Assembly (NCBI RefSeq): GCF_000739085.1
Contig: NZ_CP009110.1
Span: forward strand, 6,882,001 to 6,946,000
Source of the DNA: Amycolatopsis methanolica 239
Lineage (GTDB): Bacteria > Actinomycetota > Actinomycetes > Mycobacteriales > Pseudonocardiaceae
Length of the DNA stretch: 64,000 bases
Reading direction: 5' to 3'
The number at the start of each line of letters is the position of its first letter. Position 1 is the stretch's first letter. The position numbers were made by a program, and so were the translations under genes. Below, piece by piece: positions 48,619-57,589 of this stretch. Below the pieces are notes generated by a model. It was not told the origin of the DNA. It saw nothing but the letters and a program-made list of their open reading frames with translations, and made no database searches.

Positions 48619-48648
48619 GGTCCATGTCACCAGGTGGTACGGCATGGA
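48619..48648. promoter_or_regulatory. Inverted repeat upstream of the sugar porter
   Basis: GTCCATG (48619-48625) and CATGGAC (48642-48648) are inverse complements with a 16-bp spacer, extended by TGGTCC/GGACCA. They lie 60-90 bp upstream of the sugar porter start. Possible operator; no regulator gene adjoins. Confidence 0.3.
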
Positions 48649-48709
48649 CTGGACCATTTTGTAGGTTGCTCCGAATGGAGGAAACACCTCAGGCAAAGGA
48701 GCACGGGTC

Positions 48710-50131
48710 GTGAGTTCGACGACGACCGGGGAGCGAGCCGGTCAGCAACATCTCGCCCATGTCGTGTTCATCGCCGGTGCGGCCGCGGTCGGCGGGTTCC
48801 TGTTCGGGTACGACAGCTCGAACATCAACGGTGCCGTCCTCGGCATCCAACGGCACTTCGAGGTCGGTGACGGGGTGACCGGGCTGACCGTGTCGAGCGC
48901 GCTGATCGGTTCGGCCGTCGGCGCCTGGTTCGGCGGGCTGCTGTCCGACCGGATCGGCCGCATCCGGACCATGCAGCTCGCGGCGGTCCTGTTCCTGGTC
49001 AGCGCCCTCGGAGCGATGTTCCCGTTCAGCGTGTGGGACCTGGCGATCTGGCGCGTGGTCGGCGGCATCGCGATCGGTGTCGCGTCCGTGATCGGCCCGG
49101 CCTACATCGCCGAGGTCGCGCCGCCCGCCTACCGCGGCAGGCTCGCCTCGCTGCAACAGCTGGCGATCGTCCTCGGCATCGGGGTGTCCGCGCTGGTCAA
49201 CTGGGTCATCAAGGCCCTCGCGCCGATCGGGCCGGACGGCACGCACGACCTCAACGGCAACCTCGGCGGCATCGAGCCGTGGCAGTGGATGCTGGGCGCC
49301 GCGGCGGTGCCCGCGGTGATCTACTTCGTGCTCGCCTCGATCATCCCCGAATCGCCGCACTTCCTGCTGGCCAACGGCAAGGTCGAGCGGGCACGCAAGG
49401 TGCTGCGCGAGGTCGAGGGCGGTGACGTCGACACCAAGCTCGAGGACATCCGCCGCAGCCTGAAGACCGAGAGACGGTCCCGGGTCCGCGACCTCGTCGG
49501 CGGCCGGTTCGGGCTGCTGCCGATCGTGTGGGTGGGCGTCGCGCTGGCGGTGTTCCAGCAGTTCGTCGGCATCAACGTGATCTTCTACTACAGCGACACG
49601 CTGTGGCACTCGGTCGGCCAGAACACCGACTCGCTGCTGATCTCGATGGTCAGCCCGGTCATCAACATCATCGGCACGTTCATCGCGATCGCCTTCATCG
49701 ACAAGGTCGGCCGCAAGCCGCTGCTGCTGATCGGCTCGGTCGGCATGCTCGTCGGCCTCGGCGTGGCGGCGATCGCGTTCGGCAACGCGCAGACCGTCGG
49801 CGGCGAGCTGAGCCTGCCGGGCGCGTGGGGCCCGATCGCGCTCGTGTTCGCGAACCTGTTCGTGATCTCCTTCGCGATGTCGTGGGGCGTGATCCTGTGG
49901 GTCATGCTCGGCGAGATGTTCCCGCTGCGCATCCGCAGCGCGGCGCTGGCCGTGGGCACCGCGGCGAACTGGGTCGCCAACTGGGCGGTCACGGTCAGCT
50001 TCCCGAGCATGGCCGACTGGAACCTGTCGATCACCTACTGGATCTACGCGGCGTTCGCGTTGCTCTCGATCCCGTTCGCGCTGCGCTTCGTCCGCGAGAC
50101 GAAGGGCACCGCGATCGAGGACGTCAGCTGA
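48710..50131 (+). CDS. MFS sugar porter
   Basis: 473 residues, 12 helices. Full sugar-porter signature set: GGFLFGYDSSNINGAV in helix 1, GGLLSDRIGRIRTM after helix 2, GPAYIAEVAPPAYRGRLASL, QQFVGINVIFYYS in helix 7, DKVGRKPLLLIG. Closely resembles bacterial XylE/GlcP-type proton symporters. Start is a GTG. Its stop lies 8 bp inside the convergent acyl-CoA dehydrogenase gene. Likely glucose- or pentose-type substrate. Confidence 0.88.
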   Translation: MSSTTTGERAGQQHLAHVVFIAGAAAVGGFLFGYDSSNINGAVLGIQRHFEVGDGVTGLTVSSALIGSAVGAWFGGLLSDRIGRIRTMQLAAVLFLVSALGAMFPFSVWDLAIWRVVGGIAIGVASVIGPAYIAEVAPPAYRGRLASLQQLAIVLGIGVSALVNWVIKALAPIGPDGTHDLNGNLGGIEPWQWMLGAAAVPAVIYFVLASIIPESPHFLLANGKVERARKVLREVEGGDVDTKLEDIRRSLKTERRSRVRDLVGGRFGLLPIVWVGVALAVFQQFVGINVIFYYSDTLWHSVGQNTDSLLISMVSPVINIIGTFIAIAFIDKVGRKPLLLIGSVGMLVGLGVAAIAFGNAQTVGGELSLPGAWGPIALVFANLFVISFAMSWGVILWVMLGEMFPLRIRSAALAVGTAANWVANWAVTVSFPSMADWNLSITYWIYAAFALLSIPFALRFVRETKGTAIEDVS

Positions 50132-51737
50132 CGAACGCCCGCTCGATGATGGCCCTGGTGTCGGCGCCCGCGGGCAGTGTGCCGAACGCGATCCCCCAGT
50201 CGCCGCCTAGGCGGGACGCGCAGAAGGCGTCCGCCACCGCCGCGGGCGCGAAGCGCACCAGCAGCGAGCCCTGCAGGACCAGGGCCATCATCTCGGCCAG
50301 TCGCCGCGCCCGGTACTGGAGGTCCTCCAGGTCGGACAGCTCCTTGCGCACCCGCGCGATCGCGTCGTCCAGACGGGCGTCGGCGCCGGCGGCCAGGTCG
50401 AGTTCGGCGAAGAACGCCTCCACCGACTCCGGCTGCTTGCCCATGGCGCGCAGGGAATCCAGCGCCGCGACGTTGCCCGAACCCTCCCAAATGGACAACA
50501 GCGGCGCCTCGCGGTAGAGCCGCGGCATGCCGGAGTCCTCGACGTAACCGTTGCCGCCCAGGCATTCCAGCGCCTCGGCGGTGTGCGCGGGGCCGCGCTT
50601 GCACACCCAGTACTTCGTGACGGCGAGCGCCAGCCGCCGGAACGCCTGCTGGTCCGGGTTCGCGGTCGCGCCGGCGAGCCGCAGCGCCACGGTGGTGGCC
50701 GCCTCGGACTCGACGACCAGGTCCGCCAGCACGTTCGCCATCGCCGGCTGGTCCACGAGGTTCGCGCCGAACGCCTTGCGGTGCCGCGCGTGGTGCACGG
50801 CCTGCACGACGCCTTGGCGCATCAGCGAAGTGCTGCCGAGGACGCAGTCGAGGCGGGTGTTGTTGACCATCTCGATGATGGTCGGCACGCCGCGGCCCTC
50901 CTCGCCGACGAGCCAGCCGACCGCGCCGTCGTACTCGATCTCGGACGAGGCGTTGGACTTGTTGCCGAGCTTGTCCTTGAGGCGCTGGAAGAAGATGCGG
51001 TTGCGGGAGCCGTCGGGCAGCACGCGCGGCAGCATGAAGCAGGACAGGCCGCCAGGCGCCTGGGCGAGGGTGAGGAACACGTCGGACATCGGCGCCGAGG
51101 TGAACCACTTGTGGCCGGTCAGCACGTACGCGCCGTCGCCGGCGGGTCGCGCGGTGGTGCTGTTGGCGCGGACGTCGGAGCCGCCCTGCTTCTCGGTCAT
51201 TGACATGCCGGCGATCAGGCCGCGCTTGGTGGCCGGGACGCGGAGGCCGTAGTCGTACTCGGTGGCGGCCAGCAGCGGCTCGTAGGTCGCGGCCAGCTCC
51301 GGGTTGTGGCGCAGCGTCGGGACCGCGGCGTAGGTCATCGAGATCGGGCAGATGTGGCCGCCCTCGGCCTGGTTCCAGACGAGCACCTTGGCGGCGCGCG
51401 CGACGTGCACGCCTTCGCGGTTGTCCCGCCAGGGGGCGGCGTGCAAGCCGTGACCGACGGCGACGGTCATCAGTTCGTGCCAGTACGGGTGGAACTCGAC
51501 CTCGTCGACGCGGTTGCCGTAGCGGTCGTGGGTGTGCAGTTTCGGCGGGTTCTCGTTGGCGACCCGGCCCCACTCCTGGCCGCGGGCGCTGCCGGCGAGG
51601 CGGCCCAGCTCGTGAACCTCGTCCTCGGCCCAGGCCGCGCCCTCGCGGCGGAGGCCGTCGAGGAGGGCCGCGTCCTCGGCGACGTCGTAGTCGACCAGCG
51701 GCGGGACCTGGTTCAGGACCTCGTGCGTGTCAGGCAT
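50124..51737 (-). CDS. AidB-like acyl-CoA dehydrogenase
   Basis: 537 residues, longer than usual acyl-CoA dehydrogenases and matching the AidB subgroup. GLIAGMSMTEKQGGSDVRAN and LTGHKWFTSAPMSDVFLTLA are FAD-binding signatures, and ALECLGGNGYVEDSGMPRLY carries the conserved C-terminal motif; the AidB-type C-terminal helical domain is present. FAD-dependent; either fatty-acid oxidation or, by analogy with E. coli AidB, alkylation protection. The upstream TetR gene overlaps its start by 8 bp. Confidence 0.88.
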   Translation of the reverse strand: MPDTHEVLNQVPPLVDYDVAEDAALLDGLRREGAAWAEDEVHELGRLAGSARGQEWGRVANENPPKLHTHDRYGNRVDEVEFHPYWHELMTVAVGHGLHAAPWRDNREGVHVARAAKVLVWNQAEGGHICPISMTYAAVPTLRHNPELAATYEPLLAATEYDYGLRVPATKRGLIAGMSMTEKQGGSDVRANSTTARPAGDGAYVLTGHKWFTSAPMSDVFLTLAQAPGGLSCFMLPRVLPDGSRNRIFFQRLKDKLGNKSNASSEIEYDGAVGWLVGEEGRGVPTIIEMVNNTRLDCVLGSTSLMRQGVVQAVHHARHRKAFGANLVDQPAMANVLADLVVESEAATTVALRLAGATANPDQQAFRRLALAVTKYWVCKRGPAHTAEALECLGGNGYVEDSGMPRLYREAPLLSIWEGSGNVAALDSLRAMGKQPESVEAFFAELDLAAGADARLDDAIARVRKELSDLEDLQYRARRLAEMMALVLQGSLLVRFAPAAVADAFCASRLGGDWGIAFGTLPAGADTRAIIERAFVS

Positions 51738-52326
51738 CCTTGCCTCCCAGTGCGCGGAAGATGAACGTGCGGAGCGCGCCGACCGCGTCGGCGCTGTCGG
51801 TGGTCAGGGGGCCGATGAGCACCTCGGCGGCGCCACCGACGAGGGCGGCCGCGGTGAGGTCGGCGTCCTGCGGCGGGAGCTGGCCGGTGCGGACGCCCTC
51901 CCGGACGTGGCGGGCGAGCTCGTCGCGGAAGACGCGCCGGAAGACTATGCGCTCGGCCTCGATCGGGGCGTCGACCGGCTCGGCCAGCAGGGCGTACGCC
52001 TGGCGGGGCACTTTGAGCGCGCGCTCGGCGAAGGTCTCGACGATGGCGGCGACGCGCTCCGCGGGGGTGCCGGGTCGCTGGGCGGCTTGCCGGACGGCGT
52101 CCACCTCGTGGTTGACGACGTTGCGGAACAGCTCGACGACCAGCTCGGCCTTGCCGGGGAAGTGGCGGTAGACCGTGCCGGTAGCGACGCCGGCCTTCTC
52201 CGCGACGGCGCTCACGGAGCAGCCCGCGTAGCCACGCTCGGCGAGGATCTCACCGGCGGCGGTCAGGATCGCTTCGCGCTGCGCGTCGAGGCGAGCCTGG
52301 ACCTGCGGGGTGCGTCGGTAGGGCAC
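51730..52326 (-). CDS. TetR-family regulator
   Basis: 198 residues. HTH: AILTAAGEILAERGYAGCSV then VAEKAGVATGTVYRHFPGKA. The C-terminal ligand domain is TetR_C-like. It overlaps the acyl-CoA dehydrogenase gene by 8 bp and is transcribed first, so it likely controls the two-gene operon in response to an acyl-CoA or lipid. Confidence 0.88.
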   Translation of the reverse strand: MPYRRTPQVQARLDAQREAILTAAGEILAERGYAGCSVSAVAEKAGVATGTVYRHFPGKAELVVELFRNVVNHEVDAVRQAAQRPGTPAERVAAIVETFAERALKVPRQAYALLAEPVDAPIEAERIVFRRVFRDELARHVREGVRTGQLPPQDADLTAAALVGGAAEVLIGPLTTDSADAVGALRTFIFRALGGKDA

Positions 52327-52385
52327 GGGAAGAAGTGAAGCACTGATTCATCGCTTCACGCAAGGGGTGGCTGGGGTGCGGGGTC

Positions 52386-52760
52386 GTGTGGGTGCGAGGT
52401 GGTCAGTCGTACGGGCGCGACGCTGCCAACCGCGCGGGCACGACCCGGCCGACCGTGGAGGCGCGAAACGACCAGTCACGCGGGCGCGAAGCGGCCAGTC
52501 GTATGGGTGTCGCTGGACCAGTCGTGCAAGGCACGGCAAAGGCTTCTCGTGGCGGGGCGGCTGGACTTCTCGTGCCGGCACCGTTGGGCCTGTCGTGCCC
52601 GGCACCGCGGGGCCTCTCGTTCCGACACCGCTGGACGTCTCGTCGCGGCATCACTGGAGCCCTCGTGGCAGTGCCACTGGGCTTCCCGTGAGCCGTTGTT
52701 GGGCCACTCGCGCAGGTGTCGCTGGACCCATCGCGGGAGCGCGACTGAGCCAACGGCGAA
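52386..52760 (+). repeat. Imperfect 24-bp tandem repeat array
   Basis: About 15 degenerate 24-bp units, each with a core like GGCCAGTCGT or GGAC(T/C)TCTCGT followed by a GC-rich half (for example units starting near 52405, 52477, 52573, 52597). Translation in one frame gives an 8-residue periodicity, which follows from 24 = 3 x 8. No start, domain or strong ribosome-binding site supports a gene. The rest of 52327-52888 is non-coding as far as I can see. Confidence 0.6.
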
Positions 52761-52888
52761 TCACGATCGAATCACCATCGGCCCGATCGCGGCGGGCTGT
52801 GGCGCCGGACCAACCGAGCCGAACTACCCAGCCGGACACCCAACCGAACTGCAAGCCGATCGCACAGACACGAGAGCCGCCAGGCCAC

Positions 52889-53893
52889 CTACCGCCCGTA
52901 GCGCTTCGCGATGTCGCCGTAACGGGCCAGCACCGCGGCGCGCAGGTCGGGATCGCTCCGCGGCACGGGCTCGATGAAAACCTCCGTCACGTCCGAGAAC
53001 TCCGAGTGCAGCTCCGCCGCCAAGCGGACGCACGCCCGCTCCACGTCCGCTGCCCCGAGTGCGTCGTCGAAGTCCACGCGTGCGCACACCAGGATCTGGT
53101 CCGTCCCCAGCAGCATCGTCTGCAGGTCGACCACCGCCTCGATCTCGGCGGCCCCGGCCAGGTGCTCGCGGATCCCCCGCACCACCGGCAGATCCGCCTG
53201 CCGCCCGATCAGCAGCCGCAGGTTCGTCCGGCCCAGGATGTACGCCACGACGGCCAGCAGCACACCGATCAGGATCGAAGCGATCCCGTCGTACACGGCG
53301 GAACCCGTGACGTGGTGCAGGAACACCCCGGCGAACGCCAGCACCAGACCGACCAGCGCGGCCGAATCCTCCAGGAACACCGTCTTCGGCGCCGGATCGT
53401 CGATGTAGCGCAGGAACTTCCAGATCGTCCGGTTCTGTTCCACCGCACCGCGCCGCACCTGGCGGAACGCCTGCGTCCACGACACCGACTCCAGGACGAA
53501 CGCCAGTGCCAGCACGACGTATCCGACGATCGGACTGGTCTGTTCCACCGGCTCCCCGATCACCGTCGAGAAACCTTCGTACAGCGCGAAAGTCGCACCG
53601 GAGGCGAAGATGGACACCGCCGCGAGCAGGGACCAGAAGTACCGCTCCTTGCCGTACCCGAACGGGTGCATGACATCCGCCGGGCGGCCGGACCGGCGCA
53701 GCGCCGTGAGGAGCAGGATCTCGGTGAACGTGTCGGCCACCGAGTGCGCCGCCTCGGAGAGCATCGCCCCCGAACCGGTGATCACGCCCGCGACGGCCTT
53801 CATCACGGCGATGGCCAGGTTCACCCCACCGGCCAGCAACACGGTGAGAGTGCTTTCGCCGCCGGCGTCCGCGCGCTCCGATTCCTCGCTCAC
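52889..53893 (-). CDS. Cation diffusion facilitator transporter
   Basis: 334 residues. CDF family: VNLAIAVMKAVAGVITGSGA, MLSEAAHSVADTFTEILLLT with the metal-binding His/Asp pair (HSxxD), HPFGYGKERYFWSLLAAV, and second-half VFLEDSAALVGLVLAF. The C-terminal cytoplasmic domain (VVDLQTMLLGTDQILVCARV) is present. Exports a divalent metal such as Zn, Co or Fe; specificity cannot be read. Confidence 0.88.
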   Translation of the reverse strand: MSEESERADAGGESTLTVLLAGGVNLAIAVMKAVAGVITGSGAMLSEAAHSVADTFTEILLLTALRRSGRPADVMHPFGYGKERYFWSLLAAVSIFASGATFALYEGFSTVIGEPVEQTSPIVGYVVLALAFVLESVSWTQAFRQVRRGAVEQNRTIWKFLRYIDDPAPKTVFLEDSAALVGLVLAFAGVFLHHVTGSAVYDGIASILIGVLLAVVAYILGRTNLRLLIGRQADLPVVRGIREHLAGAAEIEAVVDLQTMLLGTDQILVCARVDFDDALGAADVERACVRLAAELHSEFSDVTEVFIEPVPRSDPDLRAAVLARYGDIAKRYGR

Positions 53894-53913
53894 CGGCCGA
53901 TCCTACGAGCGGA

Positions 53914-54627
53914 TCACAACCGCTGCAGGCCGTCCAGCACGCGCTTCATCAGCTCGAGCGGCGGGCGCCCCTCGGCGGTCCGTTCGATGCCGTGGATGTG
54001 CAACAACCCCAGTTCGGCCATGTCGGACAACAGCACCCTGGCCACGCCGAGCGGTATCGACAGCAGCGCCGCGACCTCCGCGAGCGAACGCGGGGTGTCG
54101 ACCACCGCGCGGACCGGCTGGTACTCCGCGCTCAGCGCGGGACCGGTCCACTTCGCGTCGGCGCGGACCGAGACCAGCGTCTCGATCGCCAGCTCGTAGG
54201 CGGAGTGCGTGCGCCCCTTGGTCAGCACGTACGGCCGCACGCGCAGCCGGTTCTCGTCGTCGGGGTCGAGCAGCTCGGGGTGCTCCGGCTCGGCAGCGGG
54301 CGCGGGCTCGGGGCGGGGCCGCGGCGAGGGTTTGAACTCCTCGCGCGGTTCGGGGTCCGGCAACGGTTCGGGCTCCGGTTCGGGCGCGGGCCGGGGCTCC
54401 GGTTCGCCGAACCGAGCGAGCTGCTTCTCGGCCGGGAACCGCGCGCCTGCAGCCCGTTTGGTCTTCGTGGTCTCGGCGGGGGCACGGCCCGGAGCTTGTG
54501 GTTCCGGGCCAGGGGGTTCGGCGTGTTCGCCGGTCAGCTTCCGCAACTGCTTCACGGACGGGAACCGGGCACCGGCGCGCGGGACCCCCGGCTCACCGGC
54601 CGGTCCGGTCCCGTCGGGTACGCCCAT
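53914..54627 (-). CDS. DUF742 protein with long proline-rich N-terminus
   Basis: 237 residues. The C-terminal ~120 residues are DUF742: RVRPYVLTKGRTHSAYELAI, ETLVSVRADAKWTG, LLSIPLGVARVLLSDMAELG, LHIHGIERTAEGRPPLELMK, ending VLDGLQRL. The N-terminal ~110 are low-complexity Pro/Glu with two copies of ARFP(S/A)xKQL (ARFPSVKQL, ARFPAEKQL). DUF742 normally sits in a conservon with a histidine kinase-like protein, a roadblock protein and a small GTPase; here none of them is next to it, so it is an orphan. Confidence 0.8.
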   Translation of the reverse strand: MGVPDGTGPAGEPGVPRAGARFPSVKQLRKLTGEHAEPPGPEPQAPGRAPAETTKTKRAAGARFPAEKQLARFGEPEPRPAPEPEPEPLPDPEPREEFKPSPRPRPEPAPAAEPEHPELLDPDDENRLRVRPYVLTKGRTHSAYELAIETLVSVRADAKWTGPALSAEYQPVRAVVDTPRSLAEVAALLSIPLGVARVLLSDMAELGLLHIHGIERTAEGRPPLELMKRVLDGLQRL

Positions 54628-54727
54628 GCTCAGCCCCGTTCGCGCGCGTCGACATCCTCCGCGGGCAGCGTCGGCAGCGTGACGAACAGGATAACCCGGG
54701 TGTCGAGACCCCAACGGGTGGTGACGA

Positions 54728-54829
54728 GGAAGGCGCCCCCACGCAGAACTCGCGTGCGCGAACGTGGAACTCGCGCACCTGAGCGTGGGACTCGCGGTCG
54801 TGAGCGTGGGACTCGCGGGGGCGCCTTCC
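54728..54829. repeat. Hairpin arms flanking a 21-bp repeat array
   Basis: Perfect 13-bp inverted repeat GGAAGGCGCCCCC (54728-54740) / GGGGGCGCCTTCC (54817-54829). Between them lie three 21-bp units (54754-54774, 54775-54795, 54796-54816), each ending ACTCGC and holding GCG(T/A)...GTGG(G/A), plus a partial unit at 54745. The whole structure is 3 bp beyond the Fe-S reductase stop and probably includes its terminator. Confidence 0.7.
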
Positions 54830-54832
54830 GGG

Positions 54833-57118
54833 CTACTTGTCCTCGGTCGGCAGCGGCGTGCCCGTCGACACCTTGTCCGTCCGGGCGTCGGCCTCCAGCG
54901 GGTCGGACTCGACCGCGGGCAGCGAGTCCGCACCGGGCGCCGGTGCCGGCTGCGGACGGCGCTTGACCGCCGACAGCAGCAGCTGCGAGACGTCCACGAC
55001 CTCGACCTTCTCGCTCGCCTTGCCGTCGTTCTGCCGCGCGGTCACGCCGTCGGTGAGCATGACGCGGCAGAACGGGCAGCCGGTCGCGATCTTCGACGGC
55101 GCGGTGCCGAGCGCCTCGTCGACGCGCTCGATGTTGATCCGCTTACCGATCTTCTCTTCCATCCACATGCGCGCGCCGCCCGCACCGCAGCACATCGACC
55201 GGTCGCCGTGCCGCGGCATCTCGCGGAACTGCGCCCCGGACGCGCCGACCAGCTCGCGCGGCGCCTCGTAGACCTTGTTGTGCCGGCCCAGGTAGCACGG
55301 GTCGTGGTAGGTGACGTCGTCGGCGATCGGCGCGACCGGCACCAGCCGCTTCTCCCGCACCAGGCGGTTGAGCAGCTGCGTGTGGTGCACGACCTCGAAC
55401 TGCCCGCCCAGCTCCGGGTACTCGTTGGCGAGCGTGTTGAAGCAGTGCGCGCAGGTTGCGACGATCTTGCGGTTGCCCTGCTCGCGGCCCTCGAACACCG
55501 AGTTCAGCACCTCGACGTTCTGCTGCGCGAGCATCTGGAACAGGAACTCGTTGCCGGCGCGGCGGGCCGGGTCACCGGTGCAGGACTCCTCCGGGCCGAG
55601 CACGGTGTACTTGACGCCCGCGATGTGCAGCAGCTCGGCCACCGCGCGGGTGGTCTTCTTCGCGCGGTCCTCGAACGCGCCGGCGCAGCCGACCCAGAAC
55701 AGGTACTCGGTGTCGCCGAGCTCGGTGTCGAACACCGGCACCTCGAAGTCCAGGTCCTCGGCCCAGGCCATCCGGTCCTTGGCGTTCTGGCCCCACGGGT
55801 TGCCCTTGTTCTCCAGGTTCTTGAACATCCCGTTCAGCTCGGTCGGGAAGTTCGACTCGATCATCACCTGGTAGCGGCGCATGTCGACGATGTGGTCGAC
55901 GTGCTCGATGTCCACCGGGCACTGCTCGACGCACGCGCCGCAGGTGGTGCACGACCACAGCACCTCGGGGTCGATGACACCGCCGTCGTCGCCGACCAGC
56001 GGGCGCTCGGCCTCGGCCAGCGCCAGCACGTCGATGCCGGCGTACGGGTTGTCGCCGGTCAGGCCGACCTCTTCACCCGTGACGTCCTTCTTGCCGCCCG
56101 CGAGCAGGTACGGCGCCTTCGCGTAGGCGTGGTCGCGGAGCTGGGTGATGACCAGCTTCGGGGACAGCGGCTTGCCGGTGTTCCACGCCGGGCACTGCGA
56201 CTGGCAGCGGCCGCACTCGGTGCAGGTGGTGAAGTCGAGCCAGCCCTTCCAGCTGAAGTCCTCGATCTGACCGGCGCCGAAGACGTCCTTCTCCGGGTCG
56301 GCCTCCTCGAAGTCGAGCGGCTTGCCCCCGCTCATCATCGGCTTCAGGGCGCCCAGCGCGGTGCCGCCGTCGTCCTCGCGCTTGAAGTAGATGTTGAAGA
56401 AGGCGCTGAAGCGGTGCCAGGCCACACCCATCGTCAGCGTCCGCCCGACGACGTAGAGCCAGATCATGCCCGAGAGCAGCTTGACCAGCGCGGTGATCGT
56501 GACCGCGGCCGTGCTGGCGGGCAGGATCTCGGCGAGCGGCTTCGTGACGAAGCTCGTCCACAGCGCCGGGTCCTCGATGCCGCTGGAGATCTTGAACGCC
56601 TTCACGCCGAGGATGCCGAGGCCCTCGACGATCACCACGGTCTCGACGAAGTAGGCCTGCTTGAAGTTCGACCCGGCGAAGCGCGACTGCCGGTCGGCGC
56701 GGCGCGGGTGGTTCAGCTGGCGGATGATCACCAGCGCGAGACCGCCGACGACGGTGCCGAGGCCGAGCAGTTCGGTGAGCAGCAGCCAGACGCTCCAGTT
56801 GCCGATGATCGGCCAGTGGAAGTGCGGGTCGAACGTCTCGCCGTAGGCCTCGAACCACGCGAGCGAGCCGATCAGGAAGCCCCACATGACCAGCCAGTGC
56901 CATGGCCCGACGTGGCGGAACTTGTTCATCCGCGTGTGGGCGGCGAACTCCTTGATCAGTGTCGTGATGCGCGGCCCGAACGGGCCGTTCCGCGTCGCGT
57001 CCGGTTGACCGAGCCGGATGATCCGGACCATCCGGTACACGCCGGTGCCGAACATGATCCAAGCGACGATGCTTACGGCGACGCCGACCACGCCGAGCGT
57101 GATCTGCAGTGCACCCAT
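54833..57118 (-). CDS. Membrane-bound Fe-S (HdrD/GlpC-like) reductase, Rv0338c-type
   Basis: 761 residues. N-terminal membrane domain of ~6 helices (VAVSIVAWIMFGTGVYRM..., WHWLVMWGFLIGSLAWFEAY) resembles NarI-like cytochrome b parts. Two 4Fe-4S motifs follow: CTECGRCQSQCPAW and CTTCGACVEQCPVD. The C-terminal half has two CCG-type Cys-rich domains: VGCAGAFED..., then YHDPCYLGRHNKVYE and SMCCGAGGARMWMEE. This matches the conserved actinobacterial iron-sulfur reductase known in mycobacteria as Rv0338c. Electron-transfer role; physiological partners unproven. Confidence 0.9.
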   Translation of the reverse strand: MGALQITLGVVGVAVSIVAWIMFGTGVYRMVRIIRLGQPDATRNGPFGPRITTLIKEFAAHTRMNKFRHVGPWHWLVMWGFLIGSLAWFEAYGETFDPHFHWPIIGNWSVWLLLTELLGLGTVVGGLALVIIRQLNHPRRADRQSRFAGSNFKQAYFVETVVIVEGLGILGVKAFKISSGIEDPALWTSFVTKPLAEILPASTAAVTITALVKLLSGMIWLYVVGRTLTMGVAWHRFSAFFNIYFKREDDGGTALGALKPMMSGGKPLDFEEADPEKDVFGAGQIEDFSWKGWLDFTTCTECGRCQSQCPAWNTGKPLSPKLVITQLRDHAYAKAPYLLAGGKKDVTGEEVGLTGDNPYAGIDVLALAEAERPLVGDDGGVIDPEVLWSCTTCGACVEQCPVDIEHVDHIVDMRRYQVMIESNFPTELNGMFKNLENKGNPWGQNAKDRMAWAEDLDFEVPVFDTELGDTEYLFWVGCAGAFEDRAKKTTRAVAELLHIAGVKYTVLGPEESCTGDPARRAGNEFLFQMLAQQNVEVLNSVFEGREQGNRKIVATCAHCFNTLANEYPELGGQFEVVHHTQLLNRLVREKRLVPVAPIADDVTYHDPCYLGRHNKVYEAPRELVGASGAQFREMPRHGDRSMCCGAGGARMWMEEKIGKRINIERVDEALGTAPSKIATGCPFCRVMLTDGVTARQNDGKASEKVEVVDVSQLLLSAVKRRPQPAPAPGADSLPAVESDPLEADARTDKVSTGTPLPTEDK

Positions 57119-57265
57119 GATCGGGGCCTTTCGTCCGTGATGTGGTGGGTTGGCGGGAGCCTAACCGGATTTACCCATGAGTAACCGATCGGCGCGAGTT
57201 GAGTCCCACGAGTGTGGCGTAGGACTCGCTAGATATCGGGACGATCGTACCGGTAGTTTGGCGGG

Positions 57266-57589
57266 ATGGTCACTTATCTGCTGCTCGCTCTGGCCATCGC
57301 GGCCGAGGTCACCGCCACTGTTTCAATGAAGTTGTCGGAGGGCTTCACCAAACTGTGGCCGTCGGTGGTCGTCGTGGCCGGGTACCTCGTCGCGTTCGCG
57401 GCGCTGGCGAGCGTGCTGAAGCGCGGGATGCCGGTCGGGGTGGCGTACGCGATCTGGGCCGCGGTGGGCGTCGCGGCGGTCGCGCTCATCGGCGTGCTGT
57501 TCCTCGGCGAGCCGGTGAACCCGACGATCGTGGCGGGGGTGGCGCTGGTCATCGGCGGCGTGGTGCTGATCGAGGTGGGTTCGGCGTGA
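57266..57589 (+). CDS. SMR-family multidrug efflux transporter
   Basis: 107 residues, four helices. LLLALAIAAEVTATVSMKLS carries the essential Glu of EmrE-like proteins, then VAYAIWAAVGVAAVALIGVL and GVALVIGGVVLIEVGSA. Its stop overlaps the TetR start by 4 bp. In the 147-bp upstream region another copy of the GAGTCCCACG type repeat occurs as a palindrome-like GAGTCC...GGACTC (57208-57234). Confidence 0.88.
   Translation: MVTYLLLALAIAAEVTATVSMKLSEGFTKLWPSVVVVAGYLVAFAALASVLKRGMPVGVAYAIWAAVGVAAVALIGVLFLGEPVNPTIVAGVALVIGGVVLIEVGSA

Noticed and set aside
52386..52691. A 101-codon frame through the 24-bp repeats
   Set aside because: The frame exists because the repeat period is a multiple of three; no ribosome-binding site and no composition typical of a protein.
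54764..57184. An 806-codon plus-strand frame opposite the Fe-S reductase
   Set aside because: The minus-strand protein has two ferredoxin motifs and CCG domains; the plus-strand reading is low-complexity.
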